Notes: generated from the sequence alone by a model not told the origin. A stretch of 64,000 nucleotides of DNA from Lysobacter dokdonensis DS-58 (GCF_000770795.1 NZ_JRKJ01000002.1:124001-188000), one strand, 5' to 3'; positions 7,497-21,124 are shown, numbered from the stretch's first letter. Numbers and translations: made by a program.

Positions 7497-8533
7497 ACGC
7501 ATCCACCTTTGATGGCGAACCGCGCCGCGCACCCGTGGCCGCGCCCCACCCCACCCACAAGTTCAAGCTGTTGCTGCGCCGCGAGTTCTGGGAGCACAAG
7601 GGCGGGTTCTTCTGGGCGCCGATCATCGCCGGCGGCATCTCCGTCGTCCTCGCGCTCATGGCGCTGCTGGTGGCCGAAGTGGGCGCGCGCAAGGCGCTGG
7701 CGGCGGGCAAGTTGCACGGCGACAGCTTCCAGATCAACGGCCTGGACTTCTCGCACGTCACCGCGCGCATGAGCGCCGACGACCTCCAGCAATGGAGCAA
7801 CGCGGTCGACGCCTCGATGCTGGTCTCCTCGCTGTGGCCCTACATCGTCCTGGGCTTCGTGGTGTTCTTCTACTGCCTCGGCGCGCTGTACGACGAACGC
7901 AAGGACCGCAGCGTGCTGTTCTGGAAGTCGCTGCCGCTGTCCGACCGCGACACGGTGTTGTCGAAGGCCGCCAGCGCGCTGCTGGTCGCCCCGGTCATCG
8001 CCACGGTCGCCGCCGTCCTGACGATGTTCGCCTTCGGCCTGGTGGTCACGCTGGTCATGCCGATGCACGGCCTCAACCCCTTCAAGATGTACTGGGGCGC
8101 GGGCAATCCGCTCGAAGTGGCCGGCACGCTGGTCGCGGCGATCCCGGTGTACGCGGTGTGGGCGCTGCCGACCGTCGGCTGGCTGATGCTCTGCTCGGCA
8201 TGGGCACGCACCAAGCCCTTCCTGTGGGCGGTGATGATCCCCGTGTTCGCCGGCATCTTCGTGGCCTGGTTCGACGTCATGAACGTCTTCAGCCTCGATA
8301 CCGGTTGGTTCTGGACGAACGTCGTGGCCCGCGCGTTGACCTCGGTCTTCCCGGGCATGTGGATGACCGCGCAGAACATCCACATCGACGGCCCCGAAAG
8401 CTTCAGTGCGCTCTCGCAAGTGCAGTCGATGTACTCGGTCTTCGCCACGCCGCAGATGTGGATCGGTGCGGCGGCCGGCATCGCGATGATCTTCGCCGCC
8501 ATCCGCCTGCGTCGCTGGCGCGACGACAACTAA
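7493..8533 (+). CDS. ABC transporter permease
   Basis: 346 residues from an ATG overlapping the ATPase stop by 4 bp. About six hydrophobic segments can be seen, at about 40-62, 115-140, 160-190, 210-240, 245-265 and 315-335. The first periplasmic loop is large. No binding protein is encoded nearby, which fits an exporter-type ABC-2 system. The substrate is unknown. The last residues are basic (RLRRWRDDN), and an intrinsic terminator begins 25 bp after the stop. Confidence 0.87.
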   Translation: MNASTFDGEPRRAPVAAPHPTHKFKLLLRREFWEHKGGFFWAPIIAGGISVVLALMALLVAEVGARKALAAGKLHGDSFQINGLDFSHVTARMSADDLQQWSNAVDASMLVSSLWPYIVLGFVVFFYCLGALYDERKDRSVLFWKSLPLSDRDTVLSKAASALLVAPVIATVAAVLTMFAFGLVVTLVMPMHGLNPFKMYWGAGNPLEVAGTLVAAIPVYAVWALPTVGWLMLCSAWARTKPFLWAVMIPVFAGIFVAWFDVMNVFSLDTGWFWTNVVARALTSVFPGMWMTAQNIHIDGPESFSALSQVQSMYSVFATPQMWIGAAAGIAMIFAAIRLRRWRDDN

Positions 8534-8558
8534 TCCCTGGAAAGGATGCAACCCCACT

Positions 8559-8587
8559 TGCCCCGGCACCGCCGGGGCATTTTTTTT
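8559..8587 (+). terminator. Intrinsic terminator of the YtrA-type ABC operon
   Basis: A perfect 9-bp stem TGCCCCGGC / GCCGGGGCA with an ACC loop (8559-8579) is followed by eight T residues (8580-8587). It ends exactly at the 3' end of the convergent fumC gene. On the minus strand the T-run becomes an A-run before the stem, so it works in the plus direction only. Confidence 0.9.
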
Positions 8588-10017
8588 CAGCCGCCGCCGC
8601 CCCCGCCACCGGCGCGGATCCCGCCCTTCGTCAACGCCGCGGGATCGAGCAAGGCCTTGAGTTTCGCCGCCGGCAGTCCGCTCATTTCCAGCGCAACATC
8701 GAACACCGGCCGCTGTTCCTTGTACGCGCGCTTGGCGATCGCCGCGGCCTTCTCGTAACCGATCACCGGGTTGAGCGCGGTCACGAGGATCGGGTTGCGG
8801 CCCAGGGCTTCGTCCACCTTGTCTTTGCGCACCGTCAACCCCGAGATGGCCGTGTCGGCGAGCAATCGCATCACGTTCGACAGCAGGCGGATCGAGTCGA
8901 GCAGATTCGCCGCGATCACCGGCAACATCACGTTGAGTTGGAAGTTGCCGGACGCGCCGGCGATGGTCACGGTCGTGTGCTGCCCCATCACCTGCGCGCA
9001 CACCATGCACGTGGCTTCGGGGATCACCGGGTTCACCTTTCCCGGCATGATCGAACTGCCGGGTTGCAGAGCGGGCAGTTCGATTTCGCCCAACCCCGCG
9101 AGCGGACCGGCGTTCATCCAGCGCAGGTCGTTGGCGATCTTCATCAGTGCGACGGCGAGCGCATTGAGCGCGCCGGAGAGCTCGACCGCGTCGTCCTGCG
9201 CGGCGATGCCTTCGAACTTGTCGTCGGCCGATTCGAACTTCGTTCCCGACATTTCCGACAACGCCTTCGCCATGCGCTTGCCGAAGCGCGGATCGGCGTT
9301 GATGCCCGTGCCGATGGCCGTGCCGCCGATGGGCAAGCGACGCAGGCGCTTGCCGCAATCGACCAGGCGCCCCTTCGCGGACGCGAGCTGCGCGGCCCAC
9401 GCACCGAATTCCTGTCCGAACGTCAGCGGCATCGCATCCATCAGGTGCGTGCGGCCGGTCTTGGTGATCGCCGACAGCGCTTTGCCCTTCCGGTCGATCG
9501 TGTACCAGAGGTGGTCGAGTACCGGCAGCAGGTCTTCAACCACGGCGAGTTGCGCGCTGACGCGAATGGCCGTGGGGATGACGTCGTTGGAACTCTGCCC
9601 GAGGTTCACGTCGTCGTTGGGATGCACCGCCTTGCCGGCCTGCGATGCGAGTGCCGCGATGACCTCGTTGGCGTTCATGTTGCTCGAGGTGCCCGAGCCG
9701 GTCTGGAAGATGTCGATGGGGAAATGCGCGTCGTGCGCGCCTTCGGCCACCGACAGCGCCGCGTTGCGGATCGCCGTGGCCTGGCGCTTGGGCAACAGCC
9801 CGAGACCGGCGTTCACATCCGCCGCCGCGGCCTTGATGAGCCCCAACGCGCGGATGAACCCGCGCGGCATGGGCCGGCCGGAAATCGGGAAGTTCTGCAC
9901 CGCGCGCTGGGTCTGCGCGCCCCACAAGGCGTCGGCGGGGACGCGCAGTTCCCCCATGCTGTCGTGCTCGATGCGCTCGCCGCGCTTGGCGGCCGGGGAC
10001 GTGCGTTTCTTCGCCAT
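8587..10017 (-). CDS. fumC: Class II fumarate hydratase
   Basis: 476 residues. It is an iron-independent fumarase that hydrates fumarate to malate in the TCA cycle. The substrate loop is TGSGTSSNMNANEV (107-120), the catalytic His/Thr region is TGRTHLMDA (187-195), and the fumarase/aspartase signature GSSIMPGKVNP is at 320-330. The C-terminus ends in eight Gly residues, an odd tail just past the normal end of the fold. It diverges from purB, another member of the same superfamily, with 85 bp between the two starts. Confidence 0.95.
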   Translation of the reverse strand: MAKKRTSPAAKRGERIEHDSMGELRVPADALWGAQTQRAVQNFPISGRPMPRGFIRALGLIKAAAADVNAGLGLLPKRQATAIRNAALSVAEGAHDAHFPIDIFQTGSGTSSNMNANEVIAALASQAGKAVHPNDDVNLGQSSNDVIPTAIRVSAQLAVVEDLLPVLDHLWYTIDRKGKALSAITKTGRTHLMDAMPLTFGQEFGAWAAQLASAKGRLVDCGKRLRRLPIGGTAIGTGINADPRFGKRMAKALSEMSGTKFESADDKFEGIAAQDDAVELSGALNALAVALMKIANDLRWMNAGPLAGLGEIELPALQPGSSIMPGKVNPVIPEATCMVCAQVMGQHTTVTIAGASGNFQLNVMLPVIAANLLDSIRLLSNVMRLLADTAISGLTVRKDKVDEALGRNPILVTALNPVIGYEKAAAIAKRAYKEQRPVFDVALEMSGLPAAKLKALLDPAALTKGGIRAGGGGGGG

Positions 10018-10069
10018 CGATGGGCTCCAGGGGCCGGTCGGCCGGGAGCATACGCCCGCGAGCGTTTAA

Positions 10070-11470
<1,401 letters not shown>

Positions 11471-11493
11471 TCGATACGCAGGGAGGTGGCGCG

Positions 11494-11895
11494 ATGCGGA
11501 TGCTGGTGAACATCGACGTCCCCGAGATCGCGACGGCCGAACGGTTCTACTGCGAGGCCTTCGGCCTGCACCGCGGACGGCGCTTCGGGACCGATGCGCT
11601 CGAACTGCTGGGCGGCGACGTCCCGATCTACCTGTTGCACAAACAAGCCGGCACGCTGGGCGCAGGCGCCGCCGCGCGCGATTACCTGCGGCATTGGACG
11701 CCGGTGCACGTCGATGTCGTCGTCGACGATCTCGACGCCGCGTTGATCCGCGCGGTGGCCGCCGGCGCGGTGCAGGAAGGCGCGGTGCGCGAAGCCGGCT
11801 GGGGCCGCATCGTGCAACTGTCCGATCCGTGGGGACACGGGTGGTGCCTGTTGCAATTCCTTGGCCGTGGATACGACGAGATCGCGACGCAATGA
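11494..11895 (+). CDS. VOC (glyoxalase/bleomycin-resistance) family protein
   Basis: 133 residues from the ATG at 11494, with GGGAGG upstream. It opens MRMLVNIDVPEIATAERFYCEAFG, a typical first beta-alpha unit of the VOC fold. The second unit starts near residue 68 (WTPVHVDVVVDD), with a metal-type His in PVHVD and a Glu/Asp-containing end (VQLSDPWGHGWCL). It may be a metal-dependent lyase, dioxygenase or binding protein; the substrate cannot be told. The stop overlaps the start of the next gene (ATGA). Confidence 0.85.
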   Translation: MRMLVNIDVPEIATAERFYCEAFGLHRGRRFGTDALELLGGDVPIYLLHKQAGTLGAGAAARDYLRHWTPVHVDVVVDDLDAALIRAVAAGAVQEGAVREAGWGRIVQLSDPWGHGWCLLQFLGRGYDEIATQ

Positions 11896-13082
11896 CGCGC
11901 AAATTCCCCCTCGAAGTCGACGGCGCGCTGCAACCTCCGCTCGGCATGCCGCCGGAGATCTTCCTCCGCGATTACTGGCAGAAGCGGCCGCTGCTCATCC
12001 GCAATGCGTTCCCCGGTTTCGTCTCGCCGATCACGCCGGAAGATCTCGCGGGCCTGGCCTGCGAGGAAGCGGCGTTGTCGCGCCTGATTGCGCACGACCG
12101 CAGCGGCGATTCGTGGATGGTGCGGCACGGGCCGTTCGACGAGGAATTGTTCCCGCAGCTCGGCGATCACGATTGGACGCTGCTCGTGCAGGACGTCGAC
12201 AAGTGGGACGCCGATGTCGCCTCGCTCCTGCCCGCCTTCGCGTTCCTGCCGCGCTGGCGCATCGACGACATCATGGTGTCGTTCGCGGCCACGGGCGGTT
12301 CGGTCGGCGCGCACGTCGACCAGTACGACGTGTTCCTCCTGCAGGCGCACGGTCACCGCCGCTGGCAGATCGATGCGGGCGACCACCCTGACATCGCGTT
12401 CCGCGACGACGTGGAGCTGAAACTGCTGCGCACGTTCGACGCCACGCACGATTGGGTGCTCGGCCCGGGCGACATGCTCTATCTCCCGCCCGGCGTGCCG
12501 CACCACGGGGTGGCCGAGGATCCGTGCCTGACGTTCTCGGTGGGCATGCGCGCGCCGTCGACGGCCGAGTTGCTCGGCGATTTCGTCGACACCCTCGCGG
12601 CCGACGCCGACGAGTCGCTGCGCTATTCCGACCCCGACCTCTCGGTGCCCGCCGATCCCAACGAGATCGACGCCGCCGCGATCGGCCGCGCGATCGCCGC
12701 GCTCAACGCATTGCGCATGAACGACCCCGAGCGCCTGGGCGACTGGTTCGCACGCTTCTCCACGCTGTATCGGGCGGCCGGTGAAGTGCAGCCGCCGGAA
12801 ACGACGCCTTCACGCATCGAGCTGGAATGGGACCTGGGCCAGGGCGCACGCCTGTCGAGGCACCCGTGGTCGCGCGCCGTGTGGCGCCGCGCCGCGAAGG
12901 GCGCGCACCTGTTCGTCAGCGGCCTGCCCTTCGCCATGTCCGTGAAGGACGCGAAGACATTGGCCGGTGCCACGATGCTCGAGGGCGCGCAGTACGCCAC
13001 CCTCTCGCAGGCCGGGCGCGATGCCGTCTTTGCGTTGGTGGAAGCAGGGCACTACCAGATGCTGATCGACGAGGACGAGTGA
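11892..13082 (+). CDS. roxA: JmjC cupin oxygenase, ribosomal protein uL16 arginine hydroxylase type (RoxA/YcfD)
   Basis: 396 residues. The cupin fold carries the Fe(II) triad HVD (His141, Asp143) and His204 in PPGVPHHG, as in 2-oxoglutarate oxygenases. The opening GMPPEIFLRDYWQKRPLLIRNAF is the ROX family N-terminus, and an all-helical C-terminal dimerisation and winged-helix part follows (about 240-396). E. coli YcfD hydroxylates an Arg of ribosomal protein L16; the same substrate is inferred here from family. It overlaps the VOC gene by 4 bp and is followed 5 bp later by the GNAT fusion gene. Confidence 0.9.
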   Translation: MTRKFPLEVDGALQPPLGMPPEIFLRDYWQKRPLLIRNAFPGFVSPITPEDLAGLACEEAALSRLIAHDRSGDSWMVRHGPFDEELFPQLGDHDWTLLVQDVDKWDADVASLLPAFAFLPRWRIDDIMVSFAATGGSVGAHVDQYDVFLLQAHGHRRWQIDAGDHPDIAFRDDVELKLLRTFDATHDWVLGPGDMLYLPPGVPHHGVAEDPCLTFSVGMRAPSTAELLGDFVDTLAADADESLRYSDPDLSVPADPNEIDAAAIGRAIAALNALRMNDPERLGDWFARFSTLYRAAGEVQPPETTPSRIELEWDLGQGARLSRHPWSRAVWRRAAKGAHLFVSGLPFAMSVKDAKTLAGATMLEGAQYATLSQAGRDAVFALVEAGHYQMLIDEDE

Positions 13083-13087
13083 CCGCC

Positions 13088-14005
13088 ATGGACAGCGACC
13101 CCAGCCAACCGTTCCGCATCGAGGCCGTCGATTACGCGGCCGCGCTCAACCAGCTGCGCGCCGTGCGCGAGATCGTGTTCGTCGAGGAGCAGCAGGTTCC
13201 GCTCGAACTCGAATGGGACGAACTCGACCCCAATTGCGTGCACGTGCTCGCCCGCGCCCTCGATGGCACGCCCATCGGTACCGGCCGCCTGACACCCGAA
13301 CACAAGATCGGGCGCATGGCGGTGTTGCGTGAATGGCGCGGGAAAGGCGTGGGCGACGCGATGCTGCTGGCGCTGATCGAACAGGCGCGGCAACGCGGCT
13401 GGCGCGAAGTCTCGCTGCACGCACAGAGCTCGGCCATCGCGTTCTACCTGCGCCATGGTTTCCAGCCCTACGGCGAGCGCTTCTGGGAAGCCGGCATCGA
13501 GCACCAGTCGATGCGGCGCGTGCTCGGCGGGCCGGCGTCCATCGACCATCGCGACACTGCGATCGAGACCATCGTCGACATCGTGGGCGACGCGCGCCGC
13601 CACCTGTTCCTGTACACCCGCGACCTCGACCCCGGCCTGTTCGACGCGCCGCCCGTGATGGAGGCGCTGCGCAGGTTCGGCACCGCCGGCCGCGGCAACG
13701 AAATGCGCGTGCTGCTGCAGGATGCCGCCGCGCCGCAGCGGGGCCATGCGCCGTTGCTCGCGCTCGCCCAGCGCCTGCCGAGCGTCTTCCTGTTCCGCGA
13801 GGTCGACGACCCCGTGGACAAGGCCTACCCCTCCGCCTACCTGGCCAACGATCTCGGGGCTTACTACTTCCGCACCCTCGGCCACCGCTTCGACGGCGAG
13901 GCCGACCTCCACGCCCCGGGCCGCGCCCGGCAGTTGCGAGGGGCCTTCATGCCGGTGTGGGAACGCGCACGCCCGGTCTCGGAGTACCGCGCACTGGGCA
14001 TCTGA
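13088..14005 (+). CDS. GNAT acetyltransferase fused to a C-terminal DUF7931-type domain
   Basis: 305 residues. The N-terminal GNAT domain (about 10-145) has the acetyl-CoA loop REWRGKGVGDAML and the start VREIVFVEEQQVP, typical of the YjcF/ElaA-like group. Residues 155-305 form a separate domain starting DTAIETIVDIVGDARRHLFL, seen in Xanthomonad relatives as a fused 'acyltransferase plus conserved' arrangement. The domain looks like a phospholipase-D-like half fold, but no HKD motif is visible. The acceptor is unknown. A GTG nine bases upstream (13079) overlapping the previous stop is an alternative start. Confidence 0.8.
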   Translation: MDSDPSQPFRIEAVDYAAALNQLRAVREIVFVEEQQVPLELEWDELDPNCVHVLARALDGTPIGTGRLTPEHKIGRMAVLREWRGKGVGDAMLLALIEQARQRGWREVSLHAQSSAIAFYLRHGFQPYGERFWEAGIEHQSMRRVLGGPASIDHRDTAIETIVDIVGDARRHLFLYTRDLDPGLFDAPPVMEALRRFGTAGRGNEMRVLLQDAAAPQRGHAPLLALAQRLPSVFLFREVDDPVDKAYPSAYLANDLGAYYFRTLGHRFDGEADLHAPGRARQLRGAFMPVWERARPVSEYRALGI

Positions 14006-14052
14006 CCCGCGCCCGCCCATTCACTTGGGTGCAAGGCTCTGATTCGCGGGGC

Positions 14053-14058
14053 TATAAT
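14053..14058 (+). promoter_or_regulatory. -10 box upstream of sucA
   Basis: A consensus TATAAT at 14053-14058 lies 72 bp before the sucA start codon. No good -35 hexamer is at 16-18 bp; TTGGGT (14025-14030) is 22 bp away. This is likely the sucABlpdA promoter, possibly activator-assisted. Confidence 0.45.
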
Positions 14059-14130
14059 TCCGGTCCTTTCGCGCCCCGTTTGGCTCGGCGCGTTCCGCAT
14101 GCCCCCATCGAAGAGCTTCCCGACCTCATA

Positions 14131-16980
14131 GTGGACAGTCTCCTGAAGCAGTTTGCGCAGTCCTCCCAACTCGGCGCCAATGCCGCCTACCTCGAGGACC
14201 TGTACGAGCAATACCTGGTCGCCCCCGAGTCCGTCGGGCCGCAATGGAAGGCGTATTTCGACGGCCTGAAGGGCCGCGAAGCCGGCGACGTCCCCCACAG
14301 CGTGGTCATGGAACAGGTCGCCGACGCGGGCCGCCGCGCCGCGCGCGGCCTGCTCGATGCGCCGGCCGCCGGCGGCGGTGATGCCCGCGAGCGTTCGGTC
14401 GGTCGCCTCATCACGGCGTTCCGTTCGCGCGGGCACCTGCAGGCCAACCTCGATCCGCTCGGCATGGCCATCAAGCCGGACGCGCCGGACCTGGCGCTGG
14501 GCTTCCACCACCTGAGCGAAGGCGACCTCGACGGCGAGTTCTCCACCGGCGGCGTGGCGGGCAAGCACCGCATGAAATTGCGCGAGCTCTTCGCGCTGCT
14601 GAAGTCCACCTACACCGGCGCCATCGGCGCCGAGTTCATGCACATCACCGACGTCGAACAACGTCGCTGGATGCAGGAACGCCTGGAATCCGCCGGCGGC
14701 AACTATGGCCGCACGCCGGAACAGAAGGCCCGCATCCTCGAGCGCCTCACGGCCGCCGAGGGCCTGGAACGTTACCTGCACACCAAGTACGTCGGCCAAA
14801 AGCGCTTCTCTCTGGAAGGCGGCGACGCCCTCATCCCGATGCTCGACGTGATCATCCGCCGCGGCGGCGAGAACGGCGTGCGCGAAGTCGTGATGGGCAT
14901 GGCGCACCGCGGCCGCTTGAACGTGCTGGTCAACACGCTCGGCAAGCCGCCGCGCAAGTTGTTCGACGAGTTCGAAGGCAAGTTCGAACACCACGACAAC
15001 GACCTGGCGCACAGCGGCGACGTGAAGTACCACATGGGCTTCTCGGCCGACGTGTCGACGTCCGGCGGTCCGGTGCACCTCGCGCTGGCCTTCAACCCCT
15101 CGCACCTGGAAATCGTCGACCCCGTGGTCGTCGGCTCGGTGCGCTCGCGCCAGCTGCGCCGCAAGGACAACGAACGCAAGGTCGTCCTGCCGATCCTGAT
15201 GCACGGCGACGCCGCATTCGCGGGCCAGGGCGTGGTGATGGAACTGTTCCAGATGTCGCAGGCGCGCGGCTTCGCCGTCGGCGGCACGGTGCACATCGTC
15301 ATCAACAACCAGGTCGGTTTCACCACCAGCGCCGCGGAAGACGCGCGTTCGACGCTGTACTGCACGGACGTGGCCAAGATGGTCGGCGCGCCGGTGCTGC
15401 ACGTGAACGGCGACGACCCCGAGGCGGTGGCCTTCGTCGCCGAACTCGCGTTCGACTTCCGCCAGCGCTTCGCGAAGGACGTCGTCGTCGACCTCGTCTG
15501 CTATCGCCGCCACGGCCACAACGAAGCCGACGAACCGGCGGCCACGCAGCCGCTGATGTACCAGAAGATCCGCGCGATGCAGACCACGCGCGAGCTGTAC
15601 GCGGCGAAGCTCGACGCCGCCGGCGACATCAAGGCCGATGCCTCGAAGGCGTTGGTCGATGCCTACCGCGCCAAGCTCGACGCCGGCGACGTCACGACGG
15701 AAGTCGTCGCGGTCAACGGCGACGAATTCGCCGTTGACTGGTCGCGCTTCCTCAAGGGCAAGCTCACCGACGCCGTCGACACGACGGTGCCGCGCAAACA
15801 GCTCGACGCGTTGGCCAGGCAGATCAACACGATCCCCGACTCCGTCAAGCTGCATCCGCGCGTGGCGAAGATCTACGACGACCGCCGCAAGATGGCGGCT
15901 GGCGAACAAGCGGGCGACTGGGGCTTCGCGGAAAACCTCGCGTACGCCACGTTGCTGACGGAAGGCAACAAGCTGCGCCTCGTGGGCCAGGATTGCGGCC
16001 GCGGCACGTTCTTCCACCGCCACGCGATCCTGCACGACCAGAACACCGACGCGTACTACCTGCCGCTGCGCGAGCTCGTGCAGGAAAAGCAGGACGTCAC
16101 GATCATCGACTCGCTGCTCAGCGAAGAAGCGGTGATGGCGTTCGAATACGGCTACGCCACCGCCGATCCCGTCACGCTCGACATCTGGGAAGCGCAGTTC
16201 GGCGACTTCGCCAACGGCGCACAGGTCGTGATCGACCAGTTCCTGTCGTCGGGCGAAGCCAAGTGGGGTCGCCTGTGCGGCCTGGCGCTGTTCCTGCCGC
16301 ACGGTTACGAAGGCCAGGGCCCCGAGCACAGCTCCGCGCGCCTGGAGCGCTTCCTGCAACTGTGCGCGCTCGACAACATGCTCGTCTGCACGCCGACGAC
16401 GCCGGCGCAGGCCTTCCACATGATCCGCCGCCAGCAGCGAATGGACACGCGCAAGCCGCTCGTGGTCATGACGCCGAAGTCGCTCCTGCGCCACAAGCTC
16501 GCGGTCTCCACGCTCGACGAGCTGTCCAACGGCACGTTCCAGACGCTGATCCCGGCGAGCAACGTCTCGACGAAGGCCGCGGACCTGAAGAAGGTCAAGC
16601 GCGTCGTCGTCTGCGGCGGCAAGGTCTACTACGACCTGCTGGAAGAAGCGCAGAAGCGCGAGGTCAAGGACGTCGCCATCGTGCGCGTCGAGCAGTTGTA
16701 TCCGTTCCCGCGCAACGAACTCGTTGCGGAACTGCAGCGTTTCCCCGCCGCCACGGAAGTGGTGTGGTGCCAGGAAGAGCCGCAGAACCAGGGCGCGTGG
16801 TACCAGATCCAGCATCACCTGCGCTTCTGCCTGCAGGGCAAGCAGTCGCTCAGCTACGTCGGCCGCGCGCGCTCGCCTTCGCCCGCCGCGGGCCACCTTG
16901 CCGAACACGTCGCCGAGCAGACCGCGCTCGTCGCCGATGCACTGGTCAATCCGGTGCATGGCGACGCCTGCCCGGAATGA
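14131..16980 (+). CDS. sucA: 2-oxoglutarate dehydrogenase E1 component
   Basis: 949 residues from a GTG at 14131, giving the Xanthomonad-type start MDSLLKQFAQSSQLGANAAY. It is a thiamine-diphosphate enzyme that decarboxylates 2-oxoglutarate and passes succinyl to the lipoyl E2. The E1 N-terminal segment that binds E2/E3 is at 1-40. The TPP domain has GMAHRGRLNVL, and the Mg/TPP stretch is near HVNGDDPEAVAFV...INNQVG. The C-terminal domain has GHGYEGQGPEHSSARLER-type motifs (here LPHGYEGQGPEHSS). Frames extending further upstream lack homology and are rejected. It starts the operon sucA-sucB-lpdA. Confidence 0.96.
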   Translation: MDSLLKQFAQSSQLGANAAYLEDLYEQYLVAPESVGPQWKAYFDGLKGREAGDVPHSVVMEQVADAGRRAARGLLDAPAAGGGDARERSVGRLITAFRSRGHLQANLDPLGMAIKPDAPDLALGFHHLSEGDLDGEFSTGGVAGKHRMKLRELFALLKSTYTGAIGAEFMHITDVEQRRWMQERLESAGGNYGRTPEQKARILERLTAAEGLERYLHTKYVGQKRFSLEGGDALIPMLDVIIRRGGENGVREVVMGMAHRGRLNVLVNTLGKPPRKLFDEFEGKFEHHDNDLAHSGDVKYHMGFSADVSTSGGPVHLALAFNPSHLEIVDPVVVGSVRSRQLRRKDNERKVVLPILMHGDAAFAGQGVVMELFQMSQARGFAVGGTVHIVINNQVGFTTSAAEDARSTLYCTDVAKMVGAPVLHVNGDDPEAVAFVAELAFDFRQRFAKDVVVDLVCYRRHGHNEADEPAATQPLMYQKIRAMQTTRELYAAKLDAAGDIKADASKALVDAYRAKLDAGDVTTEVVAVNGDEFAVDWSRFLKGKLTDAVDTTVPRKQLDALARQINTIPDSVKLHPRVAKIYDDRRKMAAGEQAGDWGFAENLAYATLLTEGNKLRLVGQDCGRGTFFHRHAILHDQNTDAYYLPLRELVQEKQDVTIIDSLLSEEAVMAFEYGYATADPVTLDIWEAQFGDFANGAQVVIDQFLSSGEAKWGRLCGLALFLPHGYEGQGPEHSSARLERFLQLCALDNMLVCTPTTPAQAFHMIRRQQRMDTRKPLVVMTPKSLLRHKLAVSTLDELSNGTFQTLIPASNVSTKAADLKKVKRVVVCGGKVYYDLLEEAQKREVKDVAIVRVEQLYPFPRNELVAELQRFPAATEVVWCQEEPQNQGAWYQIQHHLRFCLQGKQSLSYVGRARSPSPAAGHLAEHVAEQTALVADALVNPVHGDACPE

Positions 16981-17016
16981 TCGACCGCAACCAACATCGC
17001 ACCCAGGACGCCTGAT

Positions 17017-19654
<2,638 letters not shown>

Positions 19655-19673
19655 GTTCGCGGGAGGCGTTGCG

Positions 19674-20534
19674 GTGGTCGATACCAATCCCATCCGCAAC
19701 GTCTCCGACACCGCGCTGTGGGTCGCCACCTATCGCGCGATGGAGTCCGAGCGTTCCGATGCGCTCTTCAATGATCCGTATGCGCGCCGCCTCGGCGGTG
19801 CGCGCGGGCAGGCGATCGTCGAAGCCCTGCCCGATGGGTCGCAAACGAGCTGGCCGCTGGTCGTCCGCACGTGCGTGATGGACGACATCGTGTTGCGCCT
19901 CGTGCGCAGCGGTGCCAAGACCGTGCTGAACCTCGCCGCGGGCCTCGACGCGCGTCCTTACCGGCTCGATCTCCCTGCCGACCTGCGCTGGCTGCACGTC
20001 GACATGCCGGAGATGGTCGACTACTTCCGCACCGGCATGGCCGGCGAAACGCCGAAGTGCCGGCTGGAATTCATCCCCGCCGACCTGCGCGATGCCGCCA
20101 CGCGCCGCTCGGTCTTCGCGAAGGCAGCCGAGGAAGGCCCGGTGCTCGCGATCACCGAAGGGCTGCTGATCTACCTGGAAGCCAGTGACGTCGCCGCGCT
20201 CGCGCAGGACCTGCACGACATCGCACGCGCGCGCTGGTGGTTGATGGACCTCGCCTCCCCGCGCCTGCTGAAGATCCTCGAGAAGCGCTGGTCGCCGACG
20301 TTGAAGAGCGGCAACGCGCCGTTCCGGTTCGGGCCGGCCGACGGCACCGCATTCTTCGCACGCGCCGGCTGGCGCGAAAGCGAATGGCATTCGACGTGGA
20401 CCGACGCCATGCGATTGAACCGCAAGCCGCGCGGCGCGGCATTCTGGAATTTCCTGCTCAACATCTCGCCGCGCGCGCATCGCGAGGCGAACCTGCGCAT
20501 GTCGGGCATCGCCTTGCTGGAGGGGAACGGGTGA
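19674..20534 (+). CDS. Class I SAM-dependent methyltransferase, TIGR00027/LCMT-like
   Basis: 286 residues from a GTG with GGGAGG 8 bases upstream. It opens with NPIRNVSDTALWVATYRAMESER, followed by DPYARRLGG, the N-terminus typical of the leucine-carboxymethyltransferase-like SAM proteins. SAM motif I is VLNLAAGLDARPYRLDLP (about 83-100) and acidic motif II is HVDMPE. The acceptor (metabolite or polyketide-type acid) is unknown. It lies 19 bp after lpdA and overlaps the LOG gene by 4 bp. Confidence 0.85.
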   Translation: MVDTNPIRNVSDTALWVATYRAMESERSDALFNDPYARRLGGARGQAIVEALPDGSQTSWPLVVRTCVMDDIVLRLVRSGAKTVLNLAAGLDARPYRLDLPADLRWLHVDMPEMVDYFRTGMAGETPKCRLEFIPADLRDAATRRSVFAKAAEEGPVLAITEGLLIYLEASDVAALAQDLHDIARARWWLMDLASPRLLKILEKRWSPTLKSGNAPFRFGPADGTAFFARAGWRESEWHSTWTDAMRLNRKPRGAAFWNFLLNISPRAHREANLRMSGIALLEGNG

Positions 20535-21124
20535 AGTCGGTCTGCGTGTATTGCGGTTCCAACGCGGGCGCCCGGCCCGAATACGCTTCGAAGGCCACCG
20601 AGCTGGGCACGCGCCTGGCGCGCGAGGGGTTGGCGGTCGTCTACGGCGGCGGCAACGTCGGATTGATGGGCATCGTGGCCGACGCCGCGCTCGCCGCCGG
20701 CGGCGAGGTGATCGGGGTCATTCCCGAACAACTGGTCGGTTGGGAGGTCGCGCATCGCGGCCTGACGCGGCTGGAGGTCGTCGCCAACATGCATGAACGC
20801 AAGGCGCGCATGTTCGACCTGAGCGACGCCTTCGTCGCCCTGCCCGGCGGCTTCGGCACGCTGGATGAAATGTTCGAGATGCTCACCTGGCGCCAGCTGG
20901 GCCTCGGCGACAAACCGTGCGCGTTCCTCGACGTCGCCGGCTTCTACGCACCGCTCGCGGCGATGATGGACCGCATGGTCGAGGAACGCTTCCTCCACGC
21001 CGACCAGCGCCGCGATCTGTGGCATGGCGACGACCTCGACACGCTCATCGATTGGATGCGTGCGTACGAACCGGCGCATGCTTCGAAATGGCTCGACGAA
21101 AAACGCCGCAAGGACCTGCGCTGA
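20531..21124 (+). CDS. LOG family protein (TIGR00730 Rossmann fold)
   Basis: 197 residues from a GTG overlapping the preceding stop. It has the LOG signature: GGGNVGLMG (about 39-47) and PGGFGTLDE (about 102-110), with the nucleotide-binding opening VCVYCGSNAG. Members of this family are phosphoribohydrolases that cleave nucleoside 5'-monophosphates, including cytokinin ribotides. In non-plant-associated bacteria it may be a general nucleotide-salvage enzyme. The end overlaps the next start by 1 bp. Confidence 0.92.
   Translation: MKSVCVYCGSNAGARPEYASKATELGTRLAREGLAVVYGGGNVGLMGIVADAALAAGGEVIGVIPEQLVGWEVAHRGLTRLEVVANMHERKARMFDLSDAFVALPGGFGTLDEMFEMLTWRQLGLGDKPCAFLDVAGFYAPLAAMMDRMVEERFLHADQRRDLWHGDDLDTLIDWMRAYEPAHASKWLDEKRRKDLR

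Noticed and set aside
13333-14130. Longer SucA starting far upstream
   Set aside because: The extra stretch overlaps the GNAT gene and the TATAAT box; the GTG at 14131 gives the family N-terminus.
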